A DNA stretch of 64,000 nucleotides from contig NZ_SRXT01000001.1 in the NCBI RefSeq assembly GCF_004792685.1, forward strand, positions 372,001 through 436,000, given 5' to 3'. The notes beneath the pieces are model-generated. The model saw only the letters and a program-made list of their open reading frames with translations. It did no database searches and was not told the DNA's origin. Positions 49,940 through 62,172 of this stretch are shown here, piece by piece. The stretch is from Sphingomonas gei (GTDB lineage: Bacteria > Pseudomonadota > Alphaproteobacteria > Sphingomonadales > Sphingomonadaceae). The position numbers were made by a program, and so were the translations under genes. Numbering within the stretch: position 1 is the first letter of the stretch; each line of letters starts with the position of its first letter.

Positions 49940-52324
49940 ATGGCGACTTTGCCCAATCCCCAATCCCCCGCTCGCAGGTTCCTTCCGCTGCTCGCCGCCA
50001 CTGCGGCGGGGCTTATCGCCGCCGTGCTCATCCTGTTCACGCTGAACGACCGCGCCGTCGCGATCGGCTTCATTGCCGCGGGCATCCTCGCTGGGGGCAT
50101 ATTGCTGGGCGCGCGCCGAATGCTTCACCGCGAGCCGGTCGTCGAGATTGAAACCGATTGGTCGGTGGCGCAGGCGCTTGCCGCCGCCTCTGCAGACGCG
50201 CTCGCCGTCACCGATCGCGCCGGCCGCTTGGTGTGTGCCAATGCGCGCTACGAGATCCTCTTCGCCGGCTGGCCGACGCCGCCCAGCCTGCCGGTCAGCG
50301 ACACGGCCGTCGATGCGCTCGGGAGCGCCGCGCGCACGGCGTGGCGCGAAGGCGAGGCGCTCGTCGACAATATCCAGGTCTACGGCGCGCCCGTGTCGGC
50401 GCGGGTCGAGCGCGTCGGCGACGAATCTCTGGTATGGCGGTTTGTCGGAGTCCAGGCACTCGATCTCGCCGCACAGGTCGCGGCGCTGATCCAGGGCCAT
50501 ACCGGCGATCGCCTGGCGTCGGCGGGGATCATGGCAGTGATGGTCACGCCGGAGGGCCGCGTCCGTTCGGCCAACCGCGTGTTCAAGGCGCGCGCGATGG
50601 GGTTCCCCGACGCTACTGCTGAGGGCCGCGACTTCACCCGCTTCCTGATCACCGATTCGATGGGGCTCGTCCGCTTCGAGCGCGAAGGGCTCGAGGGCAT
50701 GCCGCTGCGCGTGCTGCAGATCCCGTTCCTCGACGGCGACGAGGCGCCGATGCTGGTCGTCTTGCTCGACGAAGACAATCTCGCGCTGCCGGCCCCGGCG
50801 ATCGGAGCGAGCGCTTCGGCGCATGTCCGCTCGCTGATTGCGATGTTGCCCTCCGGCCTGGCCTTGGTCGATCGCGACGGCCGCTTCGTAAGCATGAACG
50901 ACGCGTTCGTCCGCGCCGCGCGAATCAACGCCGCCGCCCCGCCGCTTTATCCGATCGATCTGGTGGTGCGCGAGGACAAGGCCGCGCTCGCCGATGCCGT
51001 CCGCCGCTTCGCCGGGGGCGCTGCGCAATCGGCCGAGATGACCGTGCGTTTCCTCGACGCGCCCGAGGAGCCGGTCGCGCTGACCATTGCGGGCGCGCGT
51101 GGGCTCGGCGACGCGGCAGTGCTGATCAGCCTCAAGGATTCGGGTGAGGAGGGCAAGCTCAAGCGCCAGATCGCGCAAGCTACGAAGATGCAGGCGGTCG
51201 GCCAGCTCGCTGGCGGCGTCGCGCACGACTTCAACAACATCCTCACGGCGATCATCGGCCATTGCGACCTGATGCTGATGCGCCACTCGCCCGGCGACAG
51301 CGACTATGACGACATCCAGCAGATCCGCGCCAATTCGAACCGCGCCGCGTCGCTGACGCGCCAATTGCTCGCTTTCTCGCGCCAGCAGACCTTGCGCCCG
51401 CAAGTGCTCCAATTGCCGGACGTCATTTCCGAAGTCTCGAACTTGCTCAAGCGCCTGCTCGGCGAGACCGTCCGGCTCGAAGTCAAGCACGGCCGCAATC
51501 TCGGCCCGGTCCGCGCCGATCCCGGCCAGCTCGAGCAGGTCGTCGTCAATCTGGCGGTCAACGCCCGCGACGCGATGCTCTCGGCCAATCCCAATGGCGG
51601 CGGCACGCTCACCATCGCCACTGCGTCGGTCGCCGCCGCCGAGGTGCGCCAGATGGACGACGACGTCCTCCCCGTCGGCGACTATACCGCGCTCCGCATC
51701 ACCGACACGGGGACCGGCATCCCACCCGATATCCTCGGCAAGATCTGGGAACCGTTCTTCACCACCAAGGAAGTGGGCAAGGGCACCGGGCTCGGCCTGT
51801 CGACCGTCTACGGCATCATCAAGCAATCGGGCGGCTTCATTTTCGCTGACAACGTCGCCGGCGGCGGCGCCGAATTCACCATCTATCTGCCGGTCCACAG
51901 CGCGCCCGAGGCAGTGGTCGCCAAGGCCCCGGTCAAGCCCCGGCAGATCGATCTCTGGGGCTCGGGGACGATATTGCTGGTCGAGGACGAGGATATGGTC
52001 CGTGCCGTCGCCGAACGCGCGCTCACGCGGCAAGGCTATACGGTCGTCACTGCGGAAAATGGCGAGGCGGCGCTCGAGACGCTCGAAAAGATCGACAAGC
52101 CGGACCTGTTGATCAGCGATGTCGTGATGCCGTCGATGGACGGCCCGACCATGGCGCGACAGGTGCGCAAGCGCTATCCCGACCTGCCGATCCTGTTCAT
52201 GTCGGGCTATGCCGAGGAGCAGCTGCGCAAGTCGATCGATCTCGGCAACGTCGCGTTCCTGCCCAAACCCTTTTCGGTTCAACAGCTTGCCGAAGCTACT
52301 CGCGACGTTCTCGCACCGAAATAA
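49940..52324 (+). CDS. cckA: Hybrid sensor histidine kinase CckA
   Basis: A 794-residue cell-cycle kinase of alphaproteobacteria that feeds phosphate through ChpT to CtrA. Two N-terminal membrane helices (about 13-55) precede PAS-like regions. H429 lies in [11 protein letters not shown], the N box is [14 protein letters not shown], the G boxes DTGTGIP and [12 protein letters not shown], and the receiver has D727 in [14 protein letters not shown]. The [15 protein letters not shown] segment is typical of CckA. ATG at 49940 is used; a TTG at 49904 after GGAGAGGG is an alternative. Confidence 0.93.
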   Translation: MATLPNPQSPARRFLPLLAATAAGLIAAVLILFTLNDRAVAIGFIAAGILAGGILLGARRMLHREPVVEIETDWSVAQALAAASADALAVTDRAGRLVCANARYEILFAGWPTPPSLPVSDTAVDALGSAARTAWREGEALVDNIQVYGAPVSARVERVGDESLVWRFVGVQALDLAAQVAALIQGHTGDRLASAGIMAVMVTPEGRVRSANRVFKARAMGFPDATAEGRDFTRFLITDSMGLVRFEREGLEGMPLRVLQIPFLDGDEAPMLVVLLDEDNLALPAPAIGASASAHVRSLIAMLPSGLALVDRDGRFVSMNDAFVRAARINAAAPPLYPIDLVVREDKAALADAVRRFAGGAAQSAEMTVRFLDAPEEPVALTIAGARGLGDAAVLISLKDSGEEGKLKRQIAQATKMQAVGQLAGGVAHDFNNILTAIIGHCDLMLMRHSPGDSDYDDIQQIRANSNRAASLTRQLLAFSRQQTLRPQVLQLPDVISEVSNLLKRLLGETVRLEVKHGRNLGPVRADPGQLEQVVVNLAVNARDAMLSANPNGGGTLTIATASVAAAEVRQMDDDVLPVGDYTALRITDTGTGIPPDILGKIWEPFFTTKEVGKGTGLGLSTVYGIIKQSGGFIFADNVAGGGAEFTIYLPVHSAPEAVVAKAPVKPRQIDLWGSGTILLVEDEDMVRAVAERALTRQGYTVVTAENGEAALETLEKIDKPDLLISDVVMPSMDGPTMARQVRKRYPDLPILFMSGYAEEQLRKSIDLGNVAFLPKPFSVQQLAEATRDVLAPK

Positions 52325-52363
52325 TCTCTTGGCGGCGGCGGAATTCTCTGCAAAGTGCCGCAC

Positions 52364-52720
52364 ATGCCCAGCTTGCGCCGTGTCCTCATAGTCGAGGACG
52401 AACCCTTGATCGCCATGATGCTCGAGGACTTTCTCGATGCCCTCGACCGGGAAGTCGCCGGCACCGCGGATGATGTCGCGGGCGCACTGGCGGTGATCGA
52501 GCAGGGCGGGGTCGAGGCTGCGATCCTTGACGTCAATCTGCGCGGCGGCGAGCAAAGCTGGCCGATCGCGGCGCGGCTCGCCGAACTCGGCATCCCCTTC
52601 ATGCTGGCCACCGGCGGGGCAGGGGACTCGATCGCCGAGGCCTGGCGCGATCGCCCGGTGCTGTCAAAGCCGTTCACGATGGATGCGGTGGAAAAGGCGC
52701 TCGCCGGGCTTGATTCCTAG
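52364..52720 (+). CDS. Stand-alone receiver-domain response regulator
   Basis: A 118-residue receiver with no output domain. The acidic pocket is E11-D12, the phospho-acceptor D56 lies in AAILDVNLRGGE, and K102 is in VLSKPF. It starts 39 bases after cckA on the same strand. Position suggests a partner in CckA signalling, in the manner of other single-domain receivers of the cell-cycle network, but that is inference. ATG at 52364 is preferred to the GTG at 52355. Confidence 0.88.
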   Translation: MPSLRRVLIVEDEPLIAMMLEDFLDALDREVAGTADDVAGALAVIEQGGVEAAILDVNLRGGEQSWPIAARLAELGIPFMLATGGAGDSIAEAWRDRPVLSKPFTMDAVEKALAGLDS

Positions 52721-52765
52721 GTCGCCGGCTGCATTTGCCGCGTGCGGCGCTTCGGATTAGTGCCT

Positions 52766-53482
52766 TTAGTCGATCAGATGAACGGCATCGCCGATCCGGA
52801 TCAGGCCGGGCCGGGCGGTTCCGGCATAGACGCCGTAGCGATTTCCGAAAGTCTGGGCGATGGTGCGAAGCACGCGTGCGTCCTTGGCGCCGGTATCCGG
52901 ATCGATCGTCACCAGCATGCAGCGCGGGATCCGATCGGCGCAGTGGACGCTCGCGCCATCCTCGTCATTGCCGAACTTCAAGCGCTGTCCGATCCAGTCG
53001 GCCGCCTCGATTTCGCTTTCTATCACGATGTTGGTACGAAATCTTCGGACATCCAGAGTGCAGCCGTGTGCCGTCTCGACGCGCGCATGCCCGCCGGTCG
53101 TCTGGATGGAGATTGGCATCGAGTCGTAGATTCCTCGCGCGACCTGGATCAGCGCCGCAGCTTCGTCCGCCGCGATTTCGAGGCGCGCGAGCAACAACTG
53201 ATCGTGGAGCGAGATCGAAGCGCCATCGGGGGTCTGGACCAGCACGGCCGAAGTCTTGGGCACCCCTGGATCGGCGAAACGCGCCTGGTGGAGCACCATC
53301 GCCGGCACCTCGCGCGCGGTCAGCCAAGGAAAGCGCGTGCCGTTGGCCTTGCGCACAAAGGCATATTGCCGGTCGCCCTCGATCCCCTGCCAGTCGACCT
53401 CCGCCACGCTCAGCCGCTCGCCCGCCATCGACTTGACGGGGAAGCGCGTGAGTGCCGCGACATGGCCGACGATACGAGTCAT
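52766..53482 (-). CDS. MOSC-domain protein
   Basis: A 238-residue protein with an N-terminal beta-barrel domain (ALTRFPVKSMAGERLSVAEVDWQGIEGDRQYAFV) and a C-terminal MOSC domain (RIPRCMLVTIDPDTGAKDARVLRTIA then YGVYAGTARPGLIRIGD). The Cys in RIPRC matches the residue thought to handle sulfur or molybdenum cofactor in the family. Activity may resemble mARC or YiiM proteins. The ATG at 53482 is used since MTRIVGH starts the domain. Confidence 0.88.
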   Translation of the reverse strand: MTRIVGHVAALTRFPVKSMAGERLSVAEVDWQGIEGDRQYAFVRKANGTRFPWLTAREVPAMVLHQARFADPGVPKTSAVLVQTPDGASISLHDQLLLARLEIAADEAAALIQVARGIYDSMPISIQTTGGHARVETAHGCTLDVRRFRTNIVIESEIEAADWIGQRLKFGNDEDGASVHCADRIPRCMLVTIDPDTGAKDARVLRTIAQTFGNRYGVYAGTARPGLIRIGDAVHLID

Positions 53483-53562
53483 TGCGCGCGGGCTATCGGG
53501 CAAAGCGCTGCACCGCAACCCGGCGGCGTGACAGCCGCGGCGCGATCGGGCAGAGCGCCGGG

Positions 53563-54288
53563 ATGATCAACATCACCCGTGACGGGCCGGTTGCGACGAT
53601 TGCGCTCGCGCGGGCGGAGGCGAAGAACGCGCTGCCGATCGCAGCATGGCGGGCGCTCGCCGCCGCGGCGCGCGAGGTCTGCGATTCGCGCGCAATTATC
53701 CTCAAGTCGGATGTAGCCGGGATATTCTCCGCCGGTGCCGATGTCCGCGAATTCGAGGCGCTCCAAGGAGACCCCGCCCTTCGCGGTGCCTTCCGCACCG
53801 CGATGCGCGATGCCATCGACGCGATCTCCGCGTTGCCGATGCCGGTGGTCGCCGCAGTGGACGGCGGCTGCTTCGGCGCCGCAGTGGCGCTGATCCTCGC
53901 CGCCGACATCCGCGTCGCCGGGAACCATGCCGAGTTCGCCACCACGCCTGCGCGGCTCGGGCTCGGCTATCCGCAGGAAGATGTCGCGCGGCTCTCCGCC
54001 CAGGTGGGGAAGGGGATGGCGTCGCTGATGCTGTTCACCGGTGACCGGCTCGTGCCGGACGAAGCAAAGCGCATCGGCCTTGTCGAGTTGCGCGCCAAAA
54101 AGGCAATCGAGACGGCGACGGGCCTCGCCGCCGCGATCGCCGACAACGCGCCCGAGGCGGTACGTCTGCTCAAGCGGACCCTGCGCGGCGGCGAGGGGCT
54201 CGATCAGGCGTTCGACCACGCCTTTGGCGGTAATGAATTCGCAGAGGGCCTCGCCGCTTTTCGCGAGCGCCGCAAGCCGGTCTATTGA
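53563..54288 (+). CDS. Enoyl-CoA hydratase/isomerase family protein
   Basis: A 241-residue crotonase. The oxyanion hole is formed by FSAGADVREFE and the VDGGCFGAAVALILAADIRVA segment. The catalytic Glu usual in the second motif is not obvious: the region reads ATTPARLGLGYPQEDVARL, so the exact reaction is uncertain. Divergent from the MOSC gene. Its stop overlaps the next start (TGATG). Confidence 0.88.
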   Translation: MINITRDGPVATIALARAEAKNALPIAAWRALAAAAREVCDSRAIILKSDVAGIFSAGADVREFEALQGDPALRGAFRTAMRDAIDAISALPMPVVAAVDGGCFGAAVALILAADIRVAGNHAEFATTPARLGLGYPQEDVARLSAQVGKGMASLMLFTGDRLVPDEAKRIGLVELRAKKAIETATGLAAAIADNAPEAVRLLKRTLRGGEGLDQAFDHAFGGNEFAEGLAAFRERRKPVY

Positions 54289-55022
54289 TGCAGGCGCCGG
54301 TGGATATTATCGAGGGAAAGCAGCAGGATGTGCTCCTGATTTGTGACCATGCCTCAAATGCCGTACCCGATGATATCGACCTGGGCATCGTGCCCGAATT
54401 GCTCGATCTCCACATCGCTGTCGATATCGGCGCCGGCGCGGTCACTCGCAGCCTTGCCGCGCGCATGGACTCGCCTGCGATGCTGGCGACGGTCTCGCGG
54501 ATGGTAATCGACCTCCATCGCGAGCCCGATCATATCGGGCTGATCCCGCATCGCAGCGATGGCCACCTGATCCCCGGCAACGAGAAGGCGGACCGCGCCG
54601 AGCGGATCGCCCGCTTCCACGCACCCTATCACCGCGCACTGGCGCGCCGCGTCAGGGCGCAGCGGCCCCGGTTGATCCTGTCGATCCACAGCTTCACGCC
54701 GCGCCTCGAACATGGCGGCACCGATCGGCCGTGGGAAGTCGGCATCCTCTATAATCGCGACGCCCGTGCCGCGCGCCCGGCGATCGATTTCCTGCGCCAG
54801 GAAGGCTTTGTGACAGGCGACAACGAGCCCTATTCGGGCCGCCTGCTCAATGCCACGCTCAACCGCCATGCCGAGGCCAATGGCATTCCCTCAATCGCGA
54901 TAGAGATCCGCAACGACTTAATCCGGGACGTCTCCGGGATCGGGCGATGGAGCCAGACTTTGACCGCCCTGGCAAATTCTTTGCGCAATAGTCTTGCGCA
55001 AAACCGGCCTCTAACGACATAG
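54288..55022 (+). CDS. N-formylglutamate amidohydrolase family protein
   Basis: A 244-residue protein with [71 protein letters not shown] and [11 protein letters not shown]. These are the blocks of the HutG-like amidohydrolase family. Members hydrolyse N-formylglutamate or related amides; no histidine-degradation gene is next to it, so the true substrate is open. Its ATG overlaps the preceding stop. Confidence 0.87.
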   Translation: MQAPVDIIEGKQQDVLLICDHASNAVPDDIDLGIVPELLDLHIAVDIGAGAVTRSLAARMDSPAMLATVSRMVIDLHREPDHIGLIPHRSDGHLIPGNEKADRAERIARFHAPYHRALARRVRAQRPRLILSIHSFTPRLEHGGTDRPWEVGILYNRDARAARPAIDFLRQEGFVTGDNEPYSGRLLNATLNRHAEANGIPSIAIEIRNDLIRDVSGIGRWSQTLTALANSLRNSLAQNRPLTT

Positions 55023-55033
55023 GCTTGCGCATC

Positions 55034-56755
<1,722 letters not shown>

Positions 56756-56764
56756 CGCTAAATC

Positions 56765-56785
56765 CTCCTCCCTTATAGGGAGGAG
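56765..56785 (+). promoter_or_regulatory. Hairpin enclosing the ribosome site of the next gene
   Basis: CTCCTCCC (56765-56772) pairs perfectly with GGGAGGAG (56778-56785) over a TTATA loop. The second arm contains the AGGAG used by the GTG start at 56787, so folding would hide the ribosome site. It may also weakly end ilvD transcription. Confidence 0.6.
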
Positions 56786-56786
56786 C

Positions 56787-57170
56787 GTGCTCTTGGCGCG
56801 CTTCCTCCCGCTGCTTCTGGCGGGGTGCGGTGAGCAGCCGGCAGATAATGGTCTCGCGACGGCTCCTGCGACCAACGCGACTGTTGCCGTCCCCCAACCC
56901 GAGCCGCCCAAGATCCCCTGCGCGCCCCGCGGCGTCGCCGTCCTGACCCCGATCTGCACCGTCGACCGCAGCGAGACTCCAGCTGGCGTCATCCTCACCC
57001 TTCGCCACCCCGACGGGGCGTTCCACCGCCTGCAGATCACGCGCGACGGCCGCGGTGTGATCGCTGCCGATGGTGCCGAATCCGCGCATGTCACACTGCT
57101 TGGCGCCGACCGCATCGAAGTCGAGCTCGGCGGCGCGCGCTATCGGCTCCCCGCGACCATCCGCCGATGA
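56787..57170 (+). CDS. Putative lipoprotein
   Basis: A 127-residue protein with lipobox LLAGC (Cys14 from the GTG at 56787) and a Pro/Ala/Thr-rich linker. The remaining part is beta-rich (GVILTLRHPDGAFHRLQITRDGRG and HVTLLGADRIEVELGGARYRLP). No family recognised. The GTG is chosen because GGGAGGAG precedes it; the frame is open to 56736 inside ilvD. Its stop overlaps the next gene by 4 bases, so it is part of a tight run. Confidence 0.72.
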   Translation: MLLARFLPLLLAGCGEQPADNGLATAPATNATVAVPQPEPPKIPCAPRGVAVLTPICTVDRSETPAGVILTLRHPDGAFHRLQITRDGRGVIAADGAESAHVTLLGADRIEVELGGARYRLPATIRR

Positions 57171-58567
57171 TCCCGGGCGCTCCGATCGTCACCGCTGCCG
57201 AGATGCGCGCCGCCGAGCAGGCGGTTTTCGCCCGTGGCGTCTCGCAGGACGAATTGATGGAGCGGGCGGGGTCCGCGGTCGCCCGCGAGACCGCGCGCTT
57301 CGCGGCGGGCCGCCCGATCCTGATCCTAGCCGGGCCCGGCAACAACGGCGGTGATGCCTATGTCGCGGCGCGCCTGCTCAGGAACGACGGTCATGACGTC
57401 AGCCTGGTCGCCACCGGGGTGCCGGCGCCGGGGGCTGCCGAGCGGATGCACGCATTATGGCAGGGGCCGACCAGTTCGCTCTACGCCGCGCGCCCGCGAC
57501 CGATGCTGGTCGACGGGCTGTTCGGCACCGGCCTTACTCGCCCGCTCGAACGCGGCCTGGCCGCCGTCTTCGCGGATCTGAGCAAACAGGCCGAGTTCAC
57601 CTTGGCGATCGATTTGCCCTCGGGGATCGATACCGACACTGGCGGCGATCTCGGCGCTCCGGGCGGGATCGATGTTTCCCTCGCGCTCGGAGCGCTCAAG
57701 CCCGGCCATCTGCTCGATGCTGGTCTCGCCCGCTGCGGCACGGTCCTGCTGGCCGATCTGGACATCCCGGTCGACGCGCGCTGGCGCACGATCGCCCGTC
57801 CCAGCATCGAAACGCCAAGCGCGCACAGCCACAAATACAGCCGAGGGCTCGTCGCCGTGATCGAGGGCGCGATGCCGGGTGCCGCGCGCCTCGCTGCCCG
57901 CGCGGCTATGGCCGGCGGCGCGGGCTATGTCGTGCTCGCCGGCGATCGTCCGTGGGGCGAGGGGCCCGACGCGCTGGTCCGCCGCGAAGTGCGCAGTGCC
58001 GAGGATCTGGCCGAGTTCCTCGCCTGGGATCGTATCGATGCCGTCGTGCTCGGTCCCGGGCTGGGTCGCGATCGCCGTGCCGAAGCCTTTCTCAGCGTCG
58101 CGTTCGCCGCACCCTGCCCACTGATACTCGATGGCGACGCACTTACCTTGCTCGGCACCGGCGCAGCGCGCTGGCTCGGGACACGGGACGCGCCGACCTG
58201 GATCACCCCGCATTCGGGCGAATTCGACCGGATGTTCGCCGGCGCCGGCAGCAAGATCGACCGCACGCTCGCCGCTGCGGCCGAAACGCGCGCGACGATC
58301 GTCCACAAAGGCGCGGACACGGTGATCGCATCGCCCAAAGGCGATGTCCGGTTGCTCGCCGGCGCGTCGCCCTGGTTGTCGACCGCGGGGACCGGCGATG
58401 TCCTCGCCGGATTGCTCGCCGCGCAGGTGGTGCAGGGTGGGAAGGGGATTGTCCCCGCCGAAGCCGCGGCATGGCTCCACGCCCGCGCCGCGCAGCTTGC
58501 CGGACCGGCGCTGATCGCCGATGACCTGATCGCGCAACTCCCCAAGGCGATTTCAGAATGTCTGTGA
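57167..58567 (+). CDS. nnr: Bifunctional NAD(P)H-hydrate epimerase/dehydratase
   Basis: A 466-residue repair enzyme for hydrated NAD(P)H. The N-terminal epimerase part has ELMERAGSAVARE, ILAGPGNNGGDAYVAARLL and AIDLPSGIDTDTG. The C-terminal ADP-dependent dehydratase part has VLGPGLGRDRRA, LILDGDALTLL, TPHSGEFDRMF and the nucleotide loop STAGTGDVLAGLL. Full-length fusion. The start overlaps the lipoprotein stop and the end overlaps the methyltransferase start by 10 bases. Confidence 0.94.
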   Translation: MIPGAPIVTAAEMRAAEQAVFARGVSQDELMERAGSAVARETARFAAGRPILILAGPGNNGGDAYVAARLLRNDGHDVSLVATGVPAPGAAERMHALWQGPTSSLYAARPRPMLVDGLFGTGLTRPLERGLAAVFADLSKQAEFTLAIDLPSGIDTDTGGDLGAPGGIDVSLALGALKPGHLLDAGLARCGTVLLADLDIPVDARWRTIARPSIETPSAHSHKYSRGLVAVIEGAMPGAARLAARAAMAGGAGYVVLAGDRPWGEGPDALVRREVRSAEDLAEFLAWDRIDAVVLGPGLGRDRRAEAFLSVAFAAPCPLILDGDALTLLGTGAARWLGTRDAPTWITPHSGEFDRMFAGAGSKIDRTLAAAAETRATIVHKGADTVIASPKGDVRLLAGASPWLSTAGTGDVLAGLLAAQVVQGGKGIVPAEAAAWLHARAAQLAGPALIADDLIAQLPKAISECL

Positions 58568-59760
58568 ACGATGACGAAGTCCTCCGCGTTGCCGCGCGGG
58601 GCGATGGCGTCACTGCTGACGGACGCCACGCCGCCTTCGCTGCGCCGGGCGATCGGCTCACCCCCGAGGGCGCCGTGGTCCCCGGCCCCCATCACCAGCA
58701 GCCACCCTGCAAGCATTTCCCCGAATGCGGCAGTTGCCAGCTCCAGCATCTCGACGATGCCAGCTGGACCCAGTTCATCGCCGATCGTGTCGCGGGCGCA
58801 CTTGCCGCGCAGGGCCTCGAGACCTGGATCCGCGCGCCGTTGCTGTCGCCGCCCAACACCCGCCGCCGGGCGACGCTGCACGCAGAGCGCCGCGGGCGTC
58901 AGGTTCGCCTGGGCTTCACTCGCCAGAACAGCCATGAGCTGATCGATCTGGAGGAGTGTTGGGTCCTCGTGCCCGAGCTGTTCGCGCTGGTTGCGCCGTT
59001 GCGCGGGATGCTCGCGGCGTTGATCCCAGGAACCCGCCGGATCAACGTGCATCTCACCCAGACCGATCAGGGCCCCGACATATTGATCGACGGCCTCGAA
59101 GCCGAGGGCCTCGCCGCTGCCGAGGCGCTGAGCGCGTTCTCGCACCGCCACCATCTCGCCCGCCTGTCGATCGACGAAGGCTTCGGTCCGAGCGCGCGGT
59201 ATGAGCCCGAGCCGGTCACAGTCACGCTGGGCGGTGTCGCGGTGCCGTTTCCGCCGGGCAATTTCCTCCAGGCAACCCCCGAGGGGGAGGCGAGCCTGGT
59301 CGCCGCCGTGCAGGATATCGCCGGCGAGGCGAGGGCAGTCGCCGATCTGTTCGCCGGCCTCGGCACCTTCACTTTCGCCTTCCCCAAAGCCAAGGTCTAT
59401 GCCGCCGAGGCCGCGCGCGATCCGATCATGGCTTTGAAAGCCGCGGCCGGGGCTGCCGGGCGCGCGGTATTCGCCGAACATCGCGATCTGTTCCGCCGTC
59501 CGGTCACTGCCAAGGACCTTGCCAATTTCGACGCGATCATACTCGATCCGCCTCGCGCCGGAGCACGCGAGCAGATCACCGAAATCGCGCAATCCGGCAC
59601 CTCTCTAATTGCCTATGTCTCGTGCAATCCCAGCACCTTCGCGCGCGATGCTGAAACTCTATGTCAAGCCGGTTACCGGCTCGATTGGGTGCAGCCGGTC
59701 GGCCAGTTCCGCTGGTCGACGCATGTCGAGCTCGCCGCGAAGTTCAGCCGTCAGGGATAA
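58558..59760 (+). CDS. RlmD-like 23S rRNA (uracil-5-)-methyltransferase
   Basis: A 400-residue SAM-dependent RNA methyltransferase. The 4Fe-4S motif is [15 protein letters not shown] in the N-terminal part. The SAM-binding motif is [14 protein letters not shown], and the catalytic Cys lies in [13 protein letters not shown]. This is the RlmD/RumA class; the exact rRNA or tRNA uridine is not determined from sequence. Its last 10 bases overlap the convergent truA gene. Confidence 0.9.
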   Translation: MSVNDDEVLRVAARGDGVTADGRHAAFAAPGDRLTPEGAVVPGPHHQQPPCKHFPECGSCQLQHLDDASWTQFIADRVAGALAAQGLETWIRAPLLSPPNTRRRATLHAERRGRQVRLGFTRQNSHELIDLEECWVLVPELFALVAPLRGMLAALIPGTRRINVHLTQTDQGPDILIDGLEAEGLAAAEALSAFSHRHHLARLSIDEGFGPSARYEPEPVTVTLGGVAVPFPPGNFLQATPEGEASLVAAVQDIAGEARAVADLFAGLGTFTFAFPKAKVYAAEAARDPIMALKAAAGAAGRAVFAEHRDLFRRPVTAKDLANFDAIILDPPRAGAREQITEIAQSGTSLIAYVSCNPSTFARDAETLCQAGYRLDWVQPVGQFRWSTHVELAAKFSRQG

Positions 59761-60491
59761 TCGGCGCGGACGAAGAACAGTCCGTCGGGCGGCGCGTTGA
59801 ATCCGAGCCGCGCCCGATCCTGCGCCTCCAACGCCTTTCGCAGGTCGCCCGCGCTCCATTTGCCTTGACCTACCAGTCCGAGACATCCGACCATCGAGCG
59901 GACCTGGTGGTGCAGGAACGATCGCGCGGAGGCATGCACCAGCACCCGGTCGCCCTCGCGCGTGACGTCGAGTCGGTCGAGCGATTTGACCGGGCTTTGC
60001 GACTGGCAATGCGCCGAGCGAAAGGTTGTGAAGTCATGCCGCCCGACCAGCAATTGCGCCGCTTCGTGCATCGCGGCGGCATCGAGTGCGGCGGGGATCC
60101 GCCAAGCCAGTCCCTTCTCCCATGTCAGCGGCGCGCGTCGGCTGACGATGCGATATTCGTAATGCCGGGCAAGGCACGAAAACCGCGCGTGCCAGTCGTC
60201 CGCCACTTCGACGCAATCGAGTATCGCCACGGGATGGGGTCTCAGCCGCGCATTGAGCGCCTCCATCAGGCGAAACGCAGTGATATCGCGCAGGATGTCG
60301 AGATGCGCGCGCATGCCGAGCCCGTGTACGCCCGCGTCGGTTCTCCCGGCGGCATGCACCGTCGCCGTCTCGCCGGTAACGGCCAACGCCGCTGCTTCGA
60401 TCGCCTGCTGGACGCTCGGCCCATGGTCCTGCCGCTGCCAGCCCATGAACGGCCGGCCATCATATTCCACGGTGAGCGCGAACCGCGTCAA
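59751..60491 (-). CDS. truA: tRNA pseudouridine(38-40) synthase
   Basis: A 246-residue enzyme that isomerises uridines 38 to 40 in the anticodon arm. Catalytic D52 lies in [33 protein letters not shown] at the N-terminus and [19 protein letters not shown] near the C-terminus are conserved. It overlaps fmt by 4 bases, as in other alphaproteobacterial def-fmt-truA runs. Confidence 0.97.
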   Translation of the reverse strand: MTRFALTVEYDGRPFMGWQRQDHGPSVQQAIEAAALAVTGETATVHAAGRTDAGVHGLGMRAHLDILRDITAFRLMEALNARLRPHPVAILDCVEVADDWHARFSCLARHYEYRIVSRRAPLTWEKGLAWRIPAALDAAAMHEAAQLLVGRHDFTTFRSAHCQSQSPVKSLDRLDVTREGDRVLVHASARSFLHHQVRSMVGCLGLVGQGKWSAGDLRKALEAQDRARLGFNAPPDGLFFVRADYP

Positions 60492-61387
60492 AGCCGCGTG
60501 CCGGTCGGGATCGCAAAGCCGCGCAGCAGCTCGACCGACGTCATGACGCCACGACCGGCACGCTGGACGAGGGTGGGGCGGAGGGCGCCACCCACGCAGG
60601 CGATCGTCAGCAAATCGTCCAGCACCGTCCCGGGATCGCCAAGCCCTGCGACGACATCGGCCGCATGGATCCGCACCCGCTCGCCGCCAGCTTCGAAGAA
60701 CGCCCCTGGGGCCGGATTGAACGCGCGCACCTGCCGCTCGACCGCTTCGGCCGATTGCGAGAAATCCAGCCGCGCCTCAGCCTTGTCGATCTTAGCCGCA
60801 TAGGTGACGCCATCCTCGGGCTGCGGTAGCGCGGGATAGCGGTCGATATCGCCAAGCACTTCGACCATCAGCCGCGCGCCCATCGCGCTCAGTTCGACGG
60901 TCAACTCCCCGGCGGTCTTGCGCGCTACCGGCGTGCGCCCCTCAAGCCGTACGGGACCCGTGTCGAGACCGGCCTCCATCTGCATGATCCCCACGCCGGT
61001 TTCGGCATCCCCGGCGAGGATCGCCCGCTGGATCGGCGCCGCGCCGCGCCAGCGCGGCAGCAGCGAACCGTGGACGTTGAGGCATCCCAGCCGCGGCGCC
61101 TCGAGGATCGGCCGCGGCAGGATCAGCCCATAGGCCGCCACTATCGACACTTCCACATCCAGCACTGCAAACGCCGCCTGCGCCTCGGCGTCGCGCAAGG
61201 AGGGAGGCGTGCGCACTTCGATTCCCAGCACCTCGGCGCGCGCGTGCACCGGCGACGGCGCCGTCTTGCCGCGATTCCCACGCCGCGGCGGCTGGCTGTA
61301 CACGGCCACCAGGTCGTGGCCGGCCTCGACCAGCGCGTCGAGCACGGGGACGGCGAATTCGGGGGTTCCCATGAAGATGATCCGCAT
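60488..61387 (-). CDS. fmt: Methionyl-tRNA formyltransferase
   Basis: A 299-residue enzyme that formylates initiator Met-t[27 protein letters not shown] opens the fold; the catalytic Asn and His lie in [23 protein letters not shown], with the Asp in GLDTGPV. The C-terminal OB-like domain is present. Its partner deformylase (def) lies 0.8 kb away on the other strand. Confidence 0.96.
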   Translation of the reverse strand: MRIIFMGTPEFAVPVLDALVEAGHDLVAVYSQPPRRGNRGKTAPSPVHARAEVLGIEVRTPPSLRDAEAQAAFAVLDVEVSIVAAYGLILPRPILEAPRLGCLNVHGSLLPRWRGAAPIQRAILAGDAETGVGIMQMEAGLDTGPVRLEGRTPVARKTAGELTVELSAMGARLMVEVLGDIDRYPALPQPEDGVTYAAKIDKAEARLDFSQSAEAVERQVRAFNPAPGAFFEAGGERVRIHAADVVAGLGDPGTVLDDLLTIACVGGALRPTLVQRAGRGVMTSVELLRGFAIPTGTRL

Positions 61388-61407
61388 GGCTCGCCCATAC
61401 GCATATT

Positions 61408-61435
61408 CGACATCCCGGCGAAAGCCGGGATGTCG
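61408..61435. repeat. Dispersed palindromic repeat, perfect 12-bp stem
   Basis: CGACATCCCGGC-GAAA-GCCGGGATGTCG between divergent fmt and recR. It is the most regular copy of the family. Confidence 0.85.
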
Positions 61436-61524
61436 TGGGCGCGAAGCCCGCCGACCGCCTCGGATCCCGGCCTTTGCGCGGCGGGAGAGTTTGCTTCTTG
61501 CGACCGCAAGACTATCTCTCCGTG

Positions 61525-62121
61525 ATGGCCTCCCCCGAAATCGAAGCCCTGACCCAGGCGCTCTCGCGCCTCCCCGGCCTCGGCCCGCGTTCGGCCCGTC
61601 GTGCGGTGCTCCATCTGCTCAAGAAGCGCGAGACCGCGCTCGATCCGTTGCTCTCGGCGCTCGACGCGGTCAGCCGCGGGCTCAGCACTTGCGGCGCTTG
61701 TGGAAATGTCGATACCAGCGACCCCTGCGCGGTGTGCGCCGATCCGCGCCGCGATGCCCGGTCGCTTTGCGTGGTCGAGGAAGTCGCCGATCTCTGGGCG
61801 CTTGATCGCTCGCGGCTGTTTCCCGGCAAGTTTCACGTGCTCGGTGGCCGGCTTTCCGCGCTCGAGGGCGTTCGGCCCGAGGATCTGCGCATCGACAGCC
61901 TCGTCCGCCGCGTCGCGGCAGGCGGGATCGACGAAGTCGTCCTCGCGATGAACGCTACGCTCGATGGCCAGACCACCGCGCATTACCTCGCCGAGCGGCT
62001 CGAATCCTATCCGATTCGCCTTACCCAGCTCGCCCATGGCCTGCCCGTAGGCGGCGAGCTCGACTATCTCGACGAAGGGACTCTCGCTCAGGCGCTCCGT
62101 GCGCGCCGCCCGGTCGCCTGA
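61525..62121 (+). CDS. recR: Recombination protein RecR
   Basis: A 198-residue protein of the RecFOR pathway. The helix-hairpin-helix [20 protein letters not shown] binds DNA, the zinc finger is [16 protein letters not shown], and the Toprim part begins [14 protein letters not shown] and includes [15 protein letters not shown] at 61525; a GTG stands 3 bases before it. Confidence 0.97.
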   Translation: MASPEIEALTQALSRLPGLGPRSARRAVLHLLKKRETALDPLLSALDAVSRGLSTCGACGNVDTSDPCAVCADPRRDARSLCVVEEVADLWALDRSRLFPGKFHVLGGRLSALEGVRPEDLRIDSLVRRVAAGGIDEVVLAMNATLDGQTTAHYLAERLESYPIRLTQLAHGLPVGGELDYLDEGTLAQALRARRPVA

Positions 62122-62172
62122 TAAATAGCGCTGCACGCTTGCGACTTTGCGCGCGCCGACTATTTTAGGCCA

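Noticed and set aside
49736..52555. 939-codon minus-strand frame opposite cckA
   Set aside because: Antisense shadow of cckA. It has the same Arg/His/Asp-rich shadow composition.
57925..59592. 555-codon minus-strand frame opposite nnr and the RlmD-like gene
   Set aside because: Both plus-strand genes are complete with catalytic motifs; the minus frame has none.
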